Assembly: GCA_012520015.1 (NCBI GenBank)
Contig: JAAYPD010000020.1
Location: 1 to 9,688 of the forward strand
Length of the DNA stretch: 9,688 nt
Source of the DNA: Methanomicrobiales archaeon
GTDB lineage: Archaea; Halobacteriota; Methanomicrobia; Methanomicrobiales; Methanospirillaceae
Reading direction: 5' to 3'
In this document: piece by piece, positions 1 through 7,002 of the stretch
Position numbering within the stretch: the first letter of the stretch is position 1
How the letters are laid out: every line of letters starts with the position of its first letter
The notes under the pieces: generated by a model
Told to the model about the DNA's origin: nothing
Databases searched by the model: none
The model's input: only the letters and a program-made list of their open reading frames with translations
Program-made: the position numbers and the translations under genes

Positions 1-51
1 GAGGCATATGCTGTCGTGAAATCCAGTGAAGTAATGATTGCCATTGATTAA
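1..51 (+). CDS. C-terminal end of a Mop/TOBE-type molybdate-binding protein (partial)
   Basis: Frame 1 reads EAYAVVKSSEVMIAID and then TAA at 49-51; the gene begins outside the window. The pattern A-Y-A-V-V-K-x-S-x-V-M-I-x-x-D is the last beta-strand region of Mop/TOBE domains (molbindins, ModE C-termini, some molybdate ABC ATPases), which bind molybdate or tungstate. With 16 codons the protein cannot be identified: it could be a stand-alone molbindin, a ModE-like regulator or an ABC ATPase. It is transcribed toward the methyltransferase gene at 223, with 171 bases between. A short T-run (ACATTTTTAC, about 66-75) follows and may help termination. The match is by eye on a short but characteristic stretch. 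Confidence 0.72.
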   Translation, partial: EAYAVVKSSEVMIAID

Positions 52-167
52 TCTTAATCTCTTAACATTTTTACATATTCAATCCAATACAATACCTTTT
101 AGAATAATTTCAGAGGACATTTTTCATCAATAAATAATAATTGACAATGTCTACAAACAACCAGTTC

Positions 168-177
168 ATTTATACAA
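168..177 (+). promoter_or_regulatory. TATA-like box of the methyltransferase gene
   Basis: ATTTATACAA resembles an archaeal TATA box. It lies about 50 bases before the ATG at 223, so transcription about 25 bases downstream would start near 195-202 and give a short leader. I see no clear purine-rich BRE before it. The placement is sensible, but the motif is common in AT-rich DNA. Confidence 0.35.
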
Positions 178-202
178 CAGTACAGGCAACCTTACTGTAC
201 TG
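178..202. promoter_or_regulatory. Perfect 8-bp inverted repeat, candidate operator
   Basis: CAGTACAG (178-185) and CTGTACTG (195-202) are exact reverse complements around a 9-base spacer, starting right after the TATA-like box and ending 20 bases before the ATG at 223. A dyad over the expected transcription start is a typical repressor site for archaeal dimeric regulators. It could instead form a hairpin in the 5' leader. The symmetry is seen; the role is inferred. Confidence 0.45.
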
Positions 203-222
203 ATTCTCAACACGGGATACTC

Positions 223-1077
223 ATGGTTCTGAATGAAACGATACATAACTGGATTGACTGCTGGAAATCGACCCTTGATGAAGGGTATTATATATCAGAT
301 GAAGAACAGGCAGCAAGTTGGAATAAACGTGCGGAAAGTTTTGGAAAAGATGTGGAGGAAGAAAGACAGCGAAAAAAGAATGCTGATTTTTTCAATCTTT
401 TAGAAAAATCCGGATTCAACCCTGTCGGTGCACAAATTCTCGACATCGGGTGTGGCCCGGGAACGTTATCCATTCCTCTGGCTCAAGCCGGAGCACAGGT
501 CACATCACTTGACATTTCATCTGGTATGCTTGAAAGATTAAAAAAGATCGCAGATCGTGATAAACTTCCGATCACTCCTGTGGAGTGTTCCTGGTGGACT
601 GCAGATATTGATGCACTGGGGCTTCGAAATTCCTTTGACCTGGTAATTGCATCATTTACTCCTGGTATTAAGGATGTTGAGACCTTCGACCGGATGATGG
701 CCTGTTCCAGGAGATTCTGTTATTACAGTAATTTTATCAGAAAAGACCCTGCAAAAATTCCGAGTGAAATCTATACCCGGATTCTGGATACAATCCCCCA
801 GGATAATATCTTTGCTTCCGGGTTTATGTACCCGTTCATGTATCTTTACACTCTCGGGTTTCGCCCGATTGTGAAGATAACCCATAAATTGGAAGACCGT
901 TACCAGAGCGCTGAAGAAGCGGCTGAAAAAGCGATTGACTTTTTATTGCTCCGCCATGATCTTACCGAAGAGATCAAAGAAAAAATCAGAGAATATTACA
1001 GAAATTCTTCGATTTCCGGGATGTACCATACACAATCGGATATCTATAAAGGGATGATGATCTGGTCAATTGCATAA
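223..1077 (+). CDS. Class I SAM-dependent methyltransferase
   Basis: A 284-aa soluble protein with a Rossmann-like methyltransferase domain. Motif I is ILDIGCGPG (residues 72-80), the acidic residue after strand 2 is D97 (SLDISSGML), and strand 4 is FDLVIASFTP (138-147). The N-terminal 60 residues are charged and helical; the C-terminal third, after CYYSNFIRKD, probably forms the substrate cap. From memory, methyltransferases with this 'FDLV-A-S-x-x-P' signature occur in metal-complex uptake loci with binding proteins and radical SAM genes, which fits this context. It is the only complete plus-strand gene and converges on the radical SAM gene ending at 1231. The ATG at 223 is the first in frame with the conserved region, but its Shine-Dalgarno is poor (CGGGATACTC before it), so a short-leader transcript is possible. 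The methyl acceptor is unknown. Confidence 0.88.
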   Translation: MVLNETIHNWIDCWKSTLDEGYYISDEEQAASWNKRAESFGKDVEEERQRKKNADFFNLLEKSGFNPVGAQILDIGCGPGTLSIPLAQAGAQVTSLDISSGMLERLKKIADRDKLPITPVECSWWTADIDALGLRNSFDLVIASFTPGIKDVETFDRMMACSRRFCYYSNFIRKDPAKIPSEIYTRILDTIPQDNIFASGFMYPFMYLYTLGFRPIVKITHKLEDRYQSAEEAAEKAIDFLLLRHDLTEEIKEKIREYYRNSSISGMYHTQSDIYKGMMIWSIA

Positions 1078-1167
1078 TAGGTTAGCTGTAATAAACCGTC
1101 ATTCATCTCTGTTTCATGGATACAAATCCATGGGTTTGGAATCACCTGTTTGCAGAGGGATTTTCCC

Positions 1168-1209
1168 AAACCTTCACCAGCCGAGGATATCAGGTGAAAA
1201 TGGTTTTTT
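1168..1209 (+). terminator. Hairpin with T-tract downstream of the methyltransferase
   Basis: AAACC (1168-1172) plus TTCACC (1173-1178) can pair with GGTGAA (1193-1198) and GGTTT (1202-1206), with a 3-base bulge, followed by a T-run to 1209. It lies about 90 bases after the stop at 1077. In the opposite direction no T-run follows the stem, so it would serve the plus-strand gene only. Another stem competes for part of it: GGTTTGG (1133-1139) pairs exactly with CCAAACC (1166-1172). A separate hairpin, CATGGAT/ATCCATG at 1115-1132, lies just upstream. Confidence 0.4.
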
Positions 1210-1230
1210 AAAAATATTTGACATCAGTAT

Positions 1231-2928
1231 TCACTCAAATCCGGGTAATGTTTCGAGAAGAGCCTTTTTTTCATAGTCCAGGTCAAAATCAAAAAGATCC
1301 GGATGCAGATAATTCGCGATTGATTCCAGCGTCAGGATCCAGGATGGACCGGCGCTCTTATGGGTCGCTGGAACCATGAAAATACTATCCTGCTCTATAG
1401 CAGGAGCAGTTAGGTCTTCTCTCATGCATAAATCAATAAAATCCTGGTGTGTCAAATGGCCGGGTCCGGATACAATAAGAACCTCAGGTTGTAATTCTTG
1501 AAATGCATCCCGATTAAATCGTTCAGATGATTTTTCATCATATCCCAGGTTGTAGTTTAAAACCTCTCCTCCTGCAATTCTAATGAGCGCATTTTCCATT
1601 TTGTCAGGATATGATGGAAGTAATGGATGAGAAATGACTGAAAGAACACGTGGTTTATTTGGTATGTTGGGATGCCTCTCAATCATCTGGACTCTTCCTG
1701 AAAGAAATCTGATGATCGGCTCAAATGCGTGACTCCCTGACCATTGTTGTAATACCTGTAAAAATTCGATATATCCCTTTGGGGTCTGAAATTTTTTCTG
1801 TAGTTCCTCGAGGCAGTCATCAGATAATAATTTTGTTAAAACTACTCCAATAGTGGCTTCGTCAGAGATTCCCACCGCCTTTAGGATACTGTACACCATA
1901 TCAAGTGCCACAGGAGTTCTATACCCTCCTCTGAACCGTGGTTCACAATAGAACTGTGAATACCACCTCCCCTTAACCGGGATTGAATACGAACAGGAGG
2001 GGCATACTGGAGCATACCTGCCAGAAAACCGAGCTCCCATCGGCCCATTAAATGAACGCTCAACAAGTAATTCATTACAAATCGGACAATAGGTATTCAG
2101 ATAACGGGTTGACGGTGTATTGAATAGATATACAAATTGCAAATATTCACTACATGCGGAGATCAGTTCTTCTGCAGCAGTGGCAGAAGGTTCAAGGGAT
2201 GTATCTGCTCCGTGAAAAGGAATAAAGCGCATGACATGGAGGGGAATATCAACAGATATCTTCTGTATCCGCTGCGCAATTGTTACAATCTCTTCCATGT
2301 CTGATGTTTTGCACACCGCAGCAACCTCCAGGTGTATGTTTCTGGAATGAATTGTTTTCAAGGTTTGAAATACCTGTTCTGCATTACAGGGTGCCCCGTT
2401 TATCTGATATGCATGATCTGACAACCCTTTCAGTCCGATGGTGATAAAATCGATATGGTCTAAAAGAGTATCCAGCGCCTGTTCTGACATACATCCATTT
2501 GAAGCACAACCAATAGATAATCCGGCTGAATGCAGATTCTGAGCAACGCGGATGACCGTCTCAAGAGACACCGTAGGTTCATTCAGACAGAAAACCGCTC
2601 CGATACAGGCGTTATCTTTCGCTATGCGAAGAATGTCTGCCGGGTCTGCATGAATCAAAGCATCGGTTAACAAATCCTGGTTCTTTGCAAGAACATACGA
2701 TACACACCCTTCACAGGAGAGATTACAACCAATCGTTGAAAGAAGTAGATAACGTCCACCAGGAGTATAGTGAAGAAAAGGAATGGTTTCGATAGCACCC
2801 GGCCAGAGAGCCAGGTACCGGTCTGGAAAACGTTCTGATATCTTCCCATTTTTGCAGGTATACATCCTGCATCTTCCATATCCCCCTTCCTGAATACTAC
2901 ACCGATGACCACATACTTCACATTCCAT
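1231..2928 (-). CDS. Radical SAM protein with C-terminal PBP-like half (module A)
   Basis: A 565-aa protein without a signal peptide or membrane segment, so cytoplasmic. The N-terminus has four cysteines (C3, C6, C10, C20) in the layout of PflA-like COG1180 proteins. The radical SAM core follows, with C68-x3-C72-x2-C75 (IGCNLSCEGC) for the 4Fe-4S cluster and an FCLNEPTVSLE stretch at 114-123. A zinc-ribbon-like pair sits at 281-284 (CPIC) and 309-312 (CPSC). From about residue 400 the sequence resembles the back half of a helical-backbone metal-complex binding protein: a linking helix, RVLSVISHPLLPS, IAGGEVLN (451-458), ELQPEVLIVSG (478-488) and GPSWILTLESIANYLHP (527-543). The start is fixed by AGGTGA at 2935-2940, six bases before ATG. 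It lies 19 bases after the binding-protein pseudogene, in one operon. It is a paralogue of the protein at 4598-6355. The reaction and substrate are unknown. Confidence 0.9.
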   Translation of the reverse strand: MECEVCGHRCSIQEGGYGRCRMYTCKNGKISERFPDRYLALWPGAIETIPFLHYTPGGRYLLLSTIGCNLSCEGCVSYVLAKNQDLLTDALIHADPADILRIAKDNACIGAVFCLNEPTVSLETVIRVAQNLHSAGLSIGCASNGCMSEQALDTLLDHIDFITIGLKGLSDHAYQINGAPCNAEQVFQTLKTIHSRNIHLEVAAVCKTSDMEEIVTIAQRIQKISVDIPLHVMRFIPFHGADTSLEPSATAAEELISACSEYLQFVYLFNTPSTRYLNTYCPICNELLVERSFNGPMGARFSGRYAPVCPSCSYSIPVKGRWYSQFYCEPRFRGGYRTPVALDMVYSILKAVGISDEATIGVVLTKLLSDDCLEELQKKFQTPKGYIEFLQVLQQWSGSHAFEPIIRFLSGRVQMIERHPNIPNKPRVLSVISHPLLPSYPDKMENALIRIAGGEVLNYNLGYDEKSSERFNRDAFQELQPEVLIVSGPGHLTHQDFIDLCMREDLTAPAIEQDSIFMVPATHKSAGPSWILTLESIANYLHPDLFDFDLDYEKKALLETLPGFE

Positions 2929-2934
2929 TATGTG

Positions 2935-2940
2935 TCACCT
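2935..2940 (-). promoter_or_regulatory. Ribosome binding site AGGTGA for the module A radical SAM gene
   Basis: On the minus strand AGGTGA is followed by CACATA and then ATG at 2928. It matches the archaeal anti-Shine-Dalgarno well and lies in the short gap after the TAA of the pseudogene. This gene can therefore be translated even though the gene before it is broken. Confidence 0.7.
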
Positions 2941-2947
2941 GGAAAAA

Positions 2948-3994
2948 TTATGGTTTCGGTTTATTCAGAATGATCTGAGTGTTGTCTGAAAAAATCTTCT
3001 CCACATCTTCATCAGACAAATCAATCCGATAGAACTTTTGATAAAATCTCTTTATTTCATCTTTGATATCAAATGAAACCGATTCCGGATAAATGACACT
3101 CTGAAGCCAGAGAGTTCCGAGAATTGACTCAGGAACTGGAAGTTCCCAGCTCATGAGATACTTTGGCATCCTGAAAACCTGCTTCTCTTTAACTGCTGGA
3201 AGAGACTGCCAGGCCGGGTCAGCCAGAATATCTGCAACACTTGCCGAGTTATATGGAAGCAGGACAATAACATTAGGATCCCATTCATATACCTGTTCCA
3301 TAGTGACTGTATTATCTCCACCTGAAAGACCCTTTGCTGCATTTGATGCTCAGATAATCCGGGCGATTTCAGCTTCATAATAATCATCACCAAGTGTCTG
3401 GAGTGGTGACCGCTGACCAAAGTAAATACTTTTTCTTTCAATATCAGGAATATTCTGTCCGGTTTCCTGCATTGACATCATCTTCTGGTTGTAATAATTA
3501 GTAAATTCCTGTGCTTCTTTTTCCTTTCCAAAAATTTTACCGATTATTTCATAACTTTTTACCAGCTCTTCTGACTTTTCAAGATCTATCTGTACCAAAG
3601 GGATTGAAACCCTCTCGATATCACTGTTGATTGTTGAATAATCAATGGAAGAAATGACCAGATCGGGTTTTAATCTCATAAGTTCCTCGAGATTAACATT
3701 TGTTTTACACCCGGCAGAGGGAAGGGAACCAAGTCTTGGCTGAGTAGTATTTACCAGTTCCCTGTTTGCAGGTCCGATACAGGTTCCGACCAGTTTGTCA
3801 TCAGCACCAATGACATAGATGAACTGGCTTGAAAAGGGATCCACCGTAACCACTCTGGAAACATCGGCTGGAATTTCGACCTGGTTGCCGGCAATATCGG
3901 TAATTGAGATTGTACCTTCAGCACCCATGCATCCAGGGATCATAAAAAAACCGATCACAAGAATGCATAACAGATGAGTTAATGATAACTGAAT
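2948..3994 (-). pseudogene. Metal-complex ABC substrate-binding protein, interrupted by an in-frame TGA
   Basis: Two pieces in the same frame make one protein of about 345 aa. The first ends ...EAEIARII at a TGA (3352-3350); reading on gives ASNAAKGLSGGDNTVTMEQV and then a normal C-terminus ending at TAA 2948. The fold is a helical-backbone binding protein (Peripla_BP_2/TroA type): hydrophobic signal region with lipobox-like MIPGC, SITDIAGNQVEIPADVSRVV, LMRLKPDLVISS, EWDPNVIVLL and SWELPVPESILGTLW. Aligned with the intact paralogue at 7003-8094, the TGA falls on the first Gly of GGKN, so GGA to TGA is the simplest cause. The 5' end is also damaged: a GGGGTGA ribosome site (4004-3998) is followed by ATT (3994) where a start is expected, and ATG 4006 runs into TGA after two codons. 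GTG at 3958 would cut the signal peptide short. A sequencing error cannot be excluded at either site. Confidence 0.8.
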
Positions 3995-4007
3995 AATTCA
4001 CCCCATA

Positions 4008-4025
4008 GATGATCTCACGATCATC
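4008..4025. repeat. Perfect 7-bp inverted repeat before the module A ribosome site
   Basis: GATGATC (4008-4014) and GATCATC (4019-4025) are exact reverse complements around TCAC, ending four bases before the GGGGTGA-like ribosome site of the binding-protein pseudogene. It could be an operator or a small leader hairpin that affects access to the ribosome site. Confidence 0.35.
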
Positions 4026-4043
4026 ATACAATATGTTGACAAC

Positions 4044-4054
4044 CATATAATAAT
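4044..4054 (-). promoter_or_regulatory. TATA-like box of module A
   Basis: On the minus strand the A/T-rich ATTATTATATG lies about 40-50 bases before the start region of the binding-protein pseudogene, with the shared AGATCT element upstream of it. A second candidate, CATATATTC at 4061-4069, is nearer that element. I cannot choose between them by eye. Confidence 0.3.
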
Positions 4055-4072
4055 TTGTCTGAATATATGACT

Positions 4073-4086
4073 AAAATAGATCTTTT
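4073..4086. promoter_or_regulatory. Shared 14-bp element AAAATAGATCTTTT, copy 1
   Basis: Identical over 14 bases to 8152-8165. It lies 67 bases upstream of ATG 4006 (78 from the ATT at 3994); the other copy is 58 bases upstream of ATG 8094. The core AGATCT is palindromic with A-rich and T-rich arms. Sharing by the two binding-protein genes suggests a common regulator or basal promoter element, but both sites are AT-rich and the number of examples is two. Confidence 0.4.
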
Positions 4087-4103
4087 TTATTTTACTTCGA
4101 TAA

Positions 4104-4529
4104 CTAATCTATAATAAGAAGAGATACTCTTTCTATTTCTGAGTTTACAGCTATATTTCGATGAAATTTGGATCGGAGAATCATTTTCACATCATCACAC
4201 AGGGTTTGTAAAAAAGAATTCGTCTGTTTTAGCTCTGGAATAAGGTAAATAAGGCTTGACAAGTACTCTTCAATGTATCCTGATGAGTATGCAGGGTACG
4301 TCACACGAATTACACTGCTCTGAATAATCCCTGATATCTGAATATTGTCTCCTTTTTGAATGTGATAGCATGGAGAGAGGTATTGGCATCCGGTTATGGT
4401 ATACGCCCCATTAGAAAGGATATCCAGTCCTTCAAGTGTTATTTGACCTGATAGCAAATAATCTGCACTCAGGTAATCTTCACTTATAGCCTCTCTTCGA
4501 AGAACCTTAATAATATTCATGGTGATCAT
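4104..4529 (-). CDS. Hypothetical protein, last gene of module B
   Basis: I do not recognise this 141-aa protein. It starts MITMNIIKVLRRE; ATG 4520 (MNIIK) is an equally good start. There is no signal peptide or membrane helix. Residues 22-80 look beta-rich (SADYLLSGQITLEGLDI, GAYTITGCQYLSPCYHIQKG), followed by a more helical half (YIEEYLSSLIYLIPELKQ, FLQTLCDDVKMILRSKF). Cysteines are at 48, 54 and 111 and do not form a clear metal site. It follows the radical SAM gene by 68 bases on the same strand and is probably cotranscribed. No ribosome site precedes either ATG; instead AGGAGAT lies ahead of a 10-codon frame starting at 4558 (MFFSSHTNLL) whose TGA overlaps the ATG at 4529, so translational coupling is possible. 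Its composition reads as real coding, but no function can be given. Confidence 0.65.
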   Translation of the reverse strand: MITMNIIKVLRREAISEDYLSADYLLSGQITLEGLDILSNGAYTITGCQYLSPCYHIQKGDNIQISGIIQSSVIRVTYPAYSSGYIEEYLSSLIYLIPELKQTNSFLQTLCDDVKMILRSKFHRNIAVNSEIERVSLLIID

Positions 4530-4597
4530 AGAAGATTGGTATGTGAGGAAAAAAACATATCTCCTGAAACACTTTTGTAATAGAAAAAAGGGAATAA

Positions 4598-6355
4598 TTA
4601 CCCGGATATTTTTGCTGATGCCTTGATAAACGACCTGGTCGGCTCGACCGACCGATAAGAGACATGATAGAATCGCTGGTAAAACTGGTCTGCAATATCA
4701 TCCATATTCCAGGTACATGTCTTTGGATGAAATGACTGGGCCAGAAGCATAAGGCCAAGTATCCATCTTGGACTTCCAAAGTCCCAGGATGGTGGCAGTT
4801 CAACAACCTTATTCTCAGTCACCGCTGGAACCAGGAGGGCATGGTTTTTGCAATATGCAATACACTCTTCTTTCGGAAGAGAAAAGAGACCGGAGATGCA
4901 TATCCAGTCAGGATTGAGTGAAAGAAACTCTTCATGGGACAGGTTTACCCCGGGTTTTCCTGACCGTTTTATCAGTCTGTTCACAGGTTCCCCTCCTGCC
5001 ACGTCCACAAGTTGATTCTCAAATCTGCCTCCGTTTAGTGAGAATATCGGGTATCCCATGGTGTAGAGAACGCGGGGCCTCGGCATTCCTTTCACTGCAT
5101 CAGTAACCCTGTTTTTCATCTCTTCCAGGACTGACAATAACTCTTCACCTGAATCCTTTTTATCAACAATTTCCGCCACTTCACGGATGAGACCATAATA
5201 TAAGGGAATTTTTTGGATTCGCTCGTGAATTGAACTTATCTTTCCATGGGAGAGATATAATTTCCACAACCTGGGAGCACAGAGTGGATCATCAACTCCA
5301 AGACAGGTGACAATTCCCTGGATACATTCAAGTGCACGGGTAGGCCTGTATCCGCCATCCATTCCCTCTTCTTCATACCTTGAGGAGGATGCCATTCCGG
5401 TGAGAGGGACCTTGTACCCGCATGAACATGTTCTGTTATCCAGAAATGTCACCGGTCTGCATCCCATTGGCCCGTACATTTCACGGGTGGATAATACATC
5501 TCCACAGTCCGGGCAGACTGTATTGATATACGCAGTTCCTGGCGAATTGAAGAGGTAAACATGGGAAGCATATTCACGTATCTTATCACACAGGAGTTCA
5601 GATTCCGGAATAGAAGGCTCAAACTCCTGGCCAAGGTCCCCAAATGCCATACATCGCATAATCTGAATTGGGATCTTCTCTGAAATTGAGACTACCTCTT
5701 TTGCCTGGGTGATAAGGTCGTTCTCCTGCCCTTTTGCATGCATCAGTGCAGTCTCTACATGGACCCCTGCCTGCACAAGCTTTTTGATGTTCTGTATGAC
5801 GACACTGTCATCAATAATTCCACAAGCCCTGAGGTATTTCTCATCTTTCCCTTTTAGTCCGATATTTATCATATCAAGAACCGGAATGAGAAGATTTAAG
5901 GTATGCTCTGAAAAATATCCATTTGATGAGCATCCGACAAACATCCCTTTTTCTTTTGCCAGCTTGGCGACACTGAGGAAAGAGGGAAGGGAAACCGTCG
6001 GTTCATTCAGACAGAAGACGATTCCCTTACAGTCATTCTTCTCCGCTTCATCGATAATCTCTTTTGCTGACTGGTACCGAAGACCGGTTCCCATATCATC
6101 AGGATTTCGGACCAAAACTTCTGATACACATCCGGGACATTTCAGATTACACCCGATTGTACTGACCTGAAGCGCTTTGGCCTGTGGAAAAGCATGAACA
6201 AATGGGATAGTCTCTACCGATACCTGAGTTACCATCAGCCAGTGATCTGGAAATCGCTCGGTTATCTCATCACTAACTGCGGTATACATACCACAGATAC
6301 CAGTGCCACCATATGCGATATCACAGTGATGAGGGCAGTATGGACAGATGGTCAT
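4598..6355 (-). CDS. Radical SAM protein with C-terminal PBP-like half (module B)
   Basis: A 585-aa cytoplasmic protein, paralogous to the one at 1231-2928. The N-terminal cysteines are C4, C7, C11 and C21 (CPYCPHHC...GGTGIC, COG1180/PflA-like). The radical SAM cluster motif is C69-x3-C73-x2-C76 (IGCNLKCPGC), with FCLNEPTVSL at 114-123 and MINIGLKG at 162-169. A zinc-ribbon-like pair is at 281-284 (CPDC) and 310-312 (CSC). From about residue 400 it follows the back half of a helical-backbone binding protein: linking helix LLSVLEEMKNRV, PRVLYTMGYP (427-436), VAGGEPVN (452-459), LSLNPDWICISGL, PRWILGLMLLAQSFHP (529-544) and FYQRFYHVSY, which matches the FYSSFYGIEL end of the secreted protein at 7003-8094. 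Its ATG overlaps the methyltransferase stop (ATGA), implying coupled translation. Likely role: modifying the ligand brought in by that protein (inference). Confidence 0.91.
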   Translation of the reverse strand: MTICPYCPHHCDIAYGGTGICGMYTAVSDEITERFPDHWLMVTQVSVETIPFVHAFPQAKALQVSTIGCNLKCPGCVSEVLVRNPDDMGTGLRYQSAKEIIDEAEKNDCKGIVFCLNEPTVSLPSFLSVAKLAKEKGMFVGCSSNGYFSEHTLNLLIPVLDMINIGLKGKDEKYLRACGIIDDSVVIQNIKKLVQAGVHVETALMHAKGQENDLITQAKEVVSISEKIPIQIMRCMAFGDLGQEFEPSIPESELLCDKIREYASHVYLFNSPGTAYINTVCPDCGDVLSTREMYGPMGCRPVTFLDNRTCSCGYKVPLTGMASSSRYEEEGMDGGYRPTRALECIQGIVTCLGVDDPLCAPRLWKLYLSHGKISSIHERIQKIPLYYGLIREVAEIVDKKDSGEELLSVLEEMKNRVTDAVKGMPRPRVLYTMGYPIFSLNGGRFENQLVDVAGGEPVNRLIKRSGKPGVNLSHEEFLSLNPDWICISGLFSLPKEECIAYCKNHALLVPAVTENKVVELPPSWDFGSPRWILGLMLLAQSFHPKTCTWNMDDIADQFYQRFYHVSYRSVEPTRSFIKASAKISG

Positions 6356-6996
6356 TCCCGCACCATTATAAGCCAGATGCCAGAATCATCATTAATGAGA
6401 GAGTAGTTATGTACCCCGATATTCTCTAATACCGACCTTATGATATCAGGTGAACGGGATGTCATCCGCTCTTTCATTCCTGATTCAAAATCAGACTCTC
6501 TCTCTTTCATTGCTGCGACGATCTGTTCTTTTAATTCAGCAGTTCCAAAACCGCCCCCGATATAGGTCTTCCCACCAGGTTTTAAAACCCGGTAAATTTC
6601 TGAAAGCCCTTTTGGTAAATCCTCCCAGAAAAACCATGATCCTCTGCTGACGATGAGATCAAAGGTATTATCGCCATAGGGAATTTCGCTTACATCCCCA
6701 AGTGCCGGAATGACTCTCCCGGTAAGTCCTTTTTCAGATACCCGGTTCTGACAGATCTCTATCATATCTGGTGAACAGTCAAGAGCGTGAACCGTACATT
6801 CAGAAGCAAGGGCCAGGGCGTTTGCAAGATGTCCTGGTCCGCTACCTACATCAAGGGCTGTTCCGGAATGAATACCGGTATTAGTGACGATCTGCTCTGC
6901 AATAACCGGATAGATGGGAGCGAAAATGGTATCAGCAATCGTTAAAAATCCCTTACTCTCTTTCTTTCCCATTATTTGACCATCTTTTCCTTTCAT
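6352..6996 (-). CDS. Class I SAM-dependent methyltransferase (UbiE-like)
   Basis: A 214-aa cytoplasmic methyltransferase. Motif I is ALDVGSGPGHLA (47-58), the strand-2 acidic residue is D73 (ALDCSPDMIE), motif II region GDVSEIPYGDNTFDLIVSRG (100-119), and the post-motif is YRVLKPGGKTYIGGGFG (135-151). This is the ordinary small UbiE/Methyltransf_11 type; the substrate cannot be told from sequence. It begins six bases after the binding-protein stop (7003) and its TGA overlaps the ATG of the radical SAM gene by four bases, so the three genes form a tight operon and probably act on one pathway. A second start at ATG 6972 (MGKKESKG) is possible, since GATGGTC lies before it; the 6996 start has only a weak TGATGAT. 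It is not a close copy of the methyltransferase at 223-1077. Confidence 0.9.
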   Translation of the reverse strand: MKGKDGQIMGKKESKGFLTIADTIFAPIYPVIAEQIVTNTGIHSGTALDVGSGPGHLANALALASECTVHALDCSPDMIEICQNRVSEKGLTGRVIPALGDVSEIPYGDNTFDLIVSRGSWFFWEDLPKGLSEIYRVLKPGGKTYIGGGFGTAELKEQIVAAMKERESDFESGMKERMTSRSPDIIRSVLENIGVHNYSLINDDSGIWLIMVRE

Positions 6997-7002
6997 ATAT
7001 CA

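Noticed and set aside
1070..1276. Plus-strand open frame of 68 codons after the methyltransferase
   Set aside because: It runs through the terminator-like hairpins and into the 3' end of the convergent gene, with no ribosome site and an unpatterned product.
3350..3352. TGA read as selenocysteine in the module A receptor
   Set aside because: The position aligns with Gly, not Cys, in the paralogue; the receptor family has no redox residue there, and the start region is also damaged, which fits decay.
3151..3441. A 96-codon frame spanning the TGA on the minus strand
   Set aside because: It lies in another frame of the receptor; both flanking frame segments give recognisable receptor sequence in one common frame, so this is a shadow and not evidence of a frameshift.
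5709..6170. Plus-strand open frame of 153 codons
   Set aside because: Antisense to the radical SAM core with its conserved cysteine motif; the translation has no domain-like pattern.
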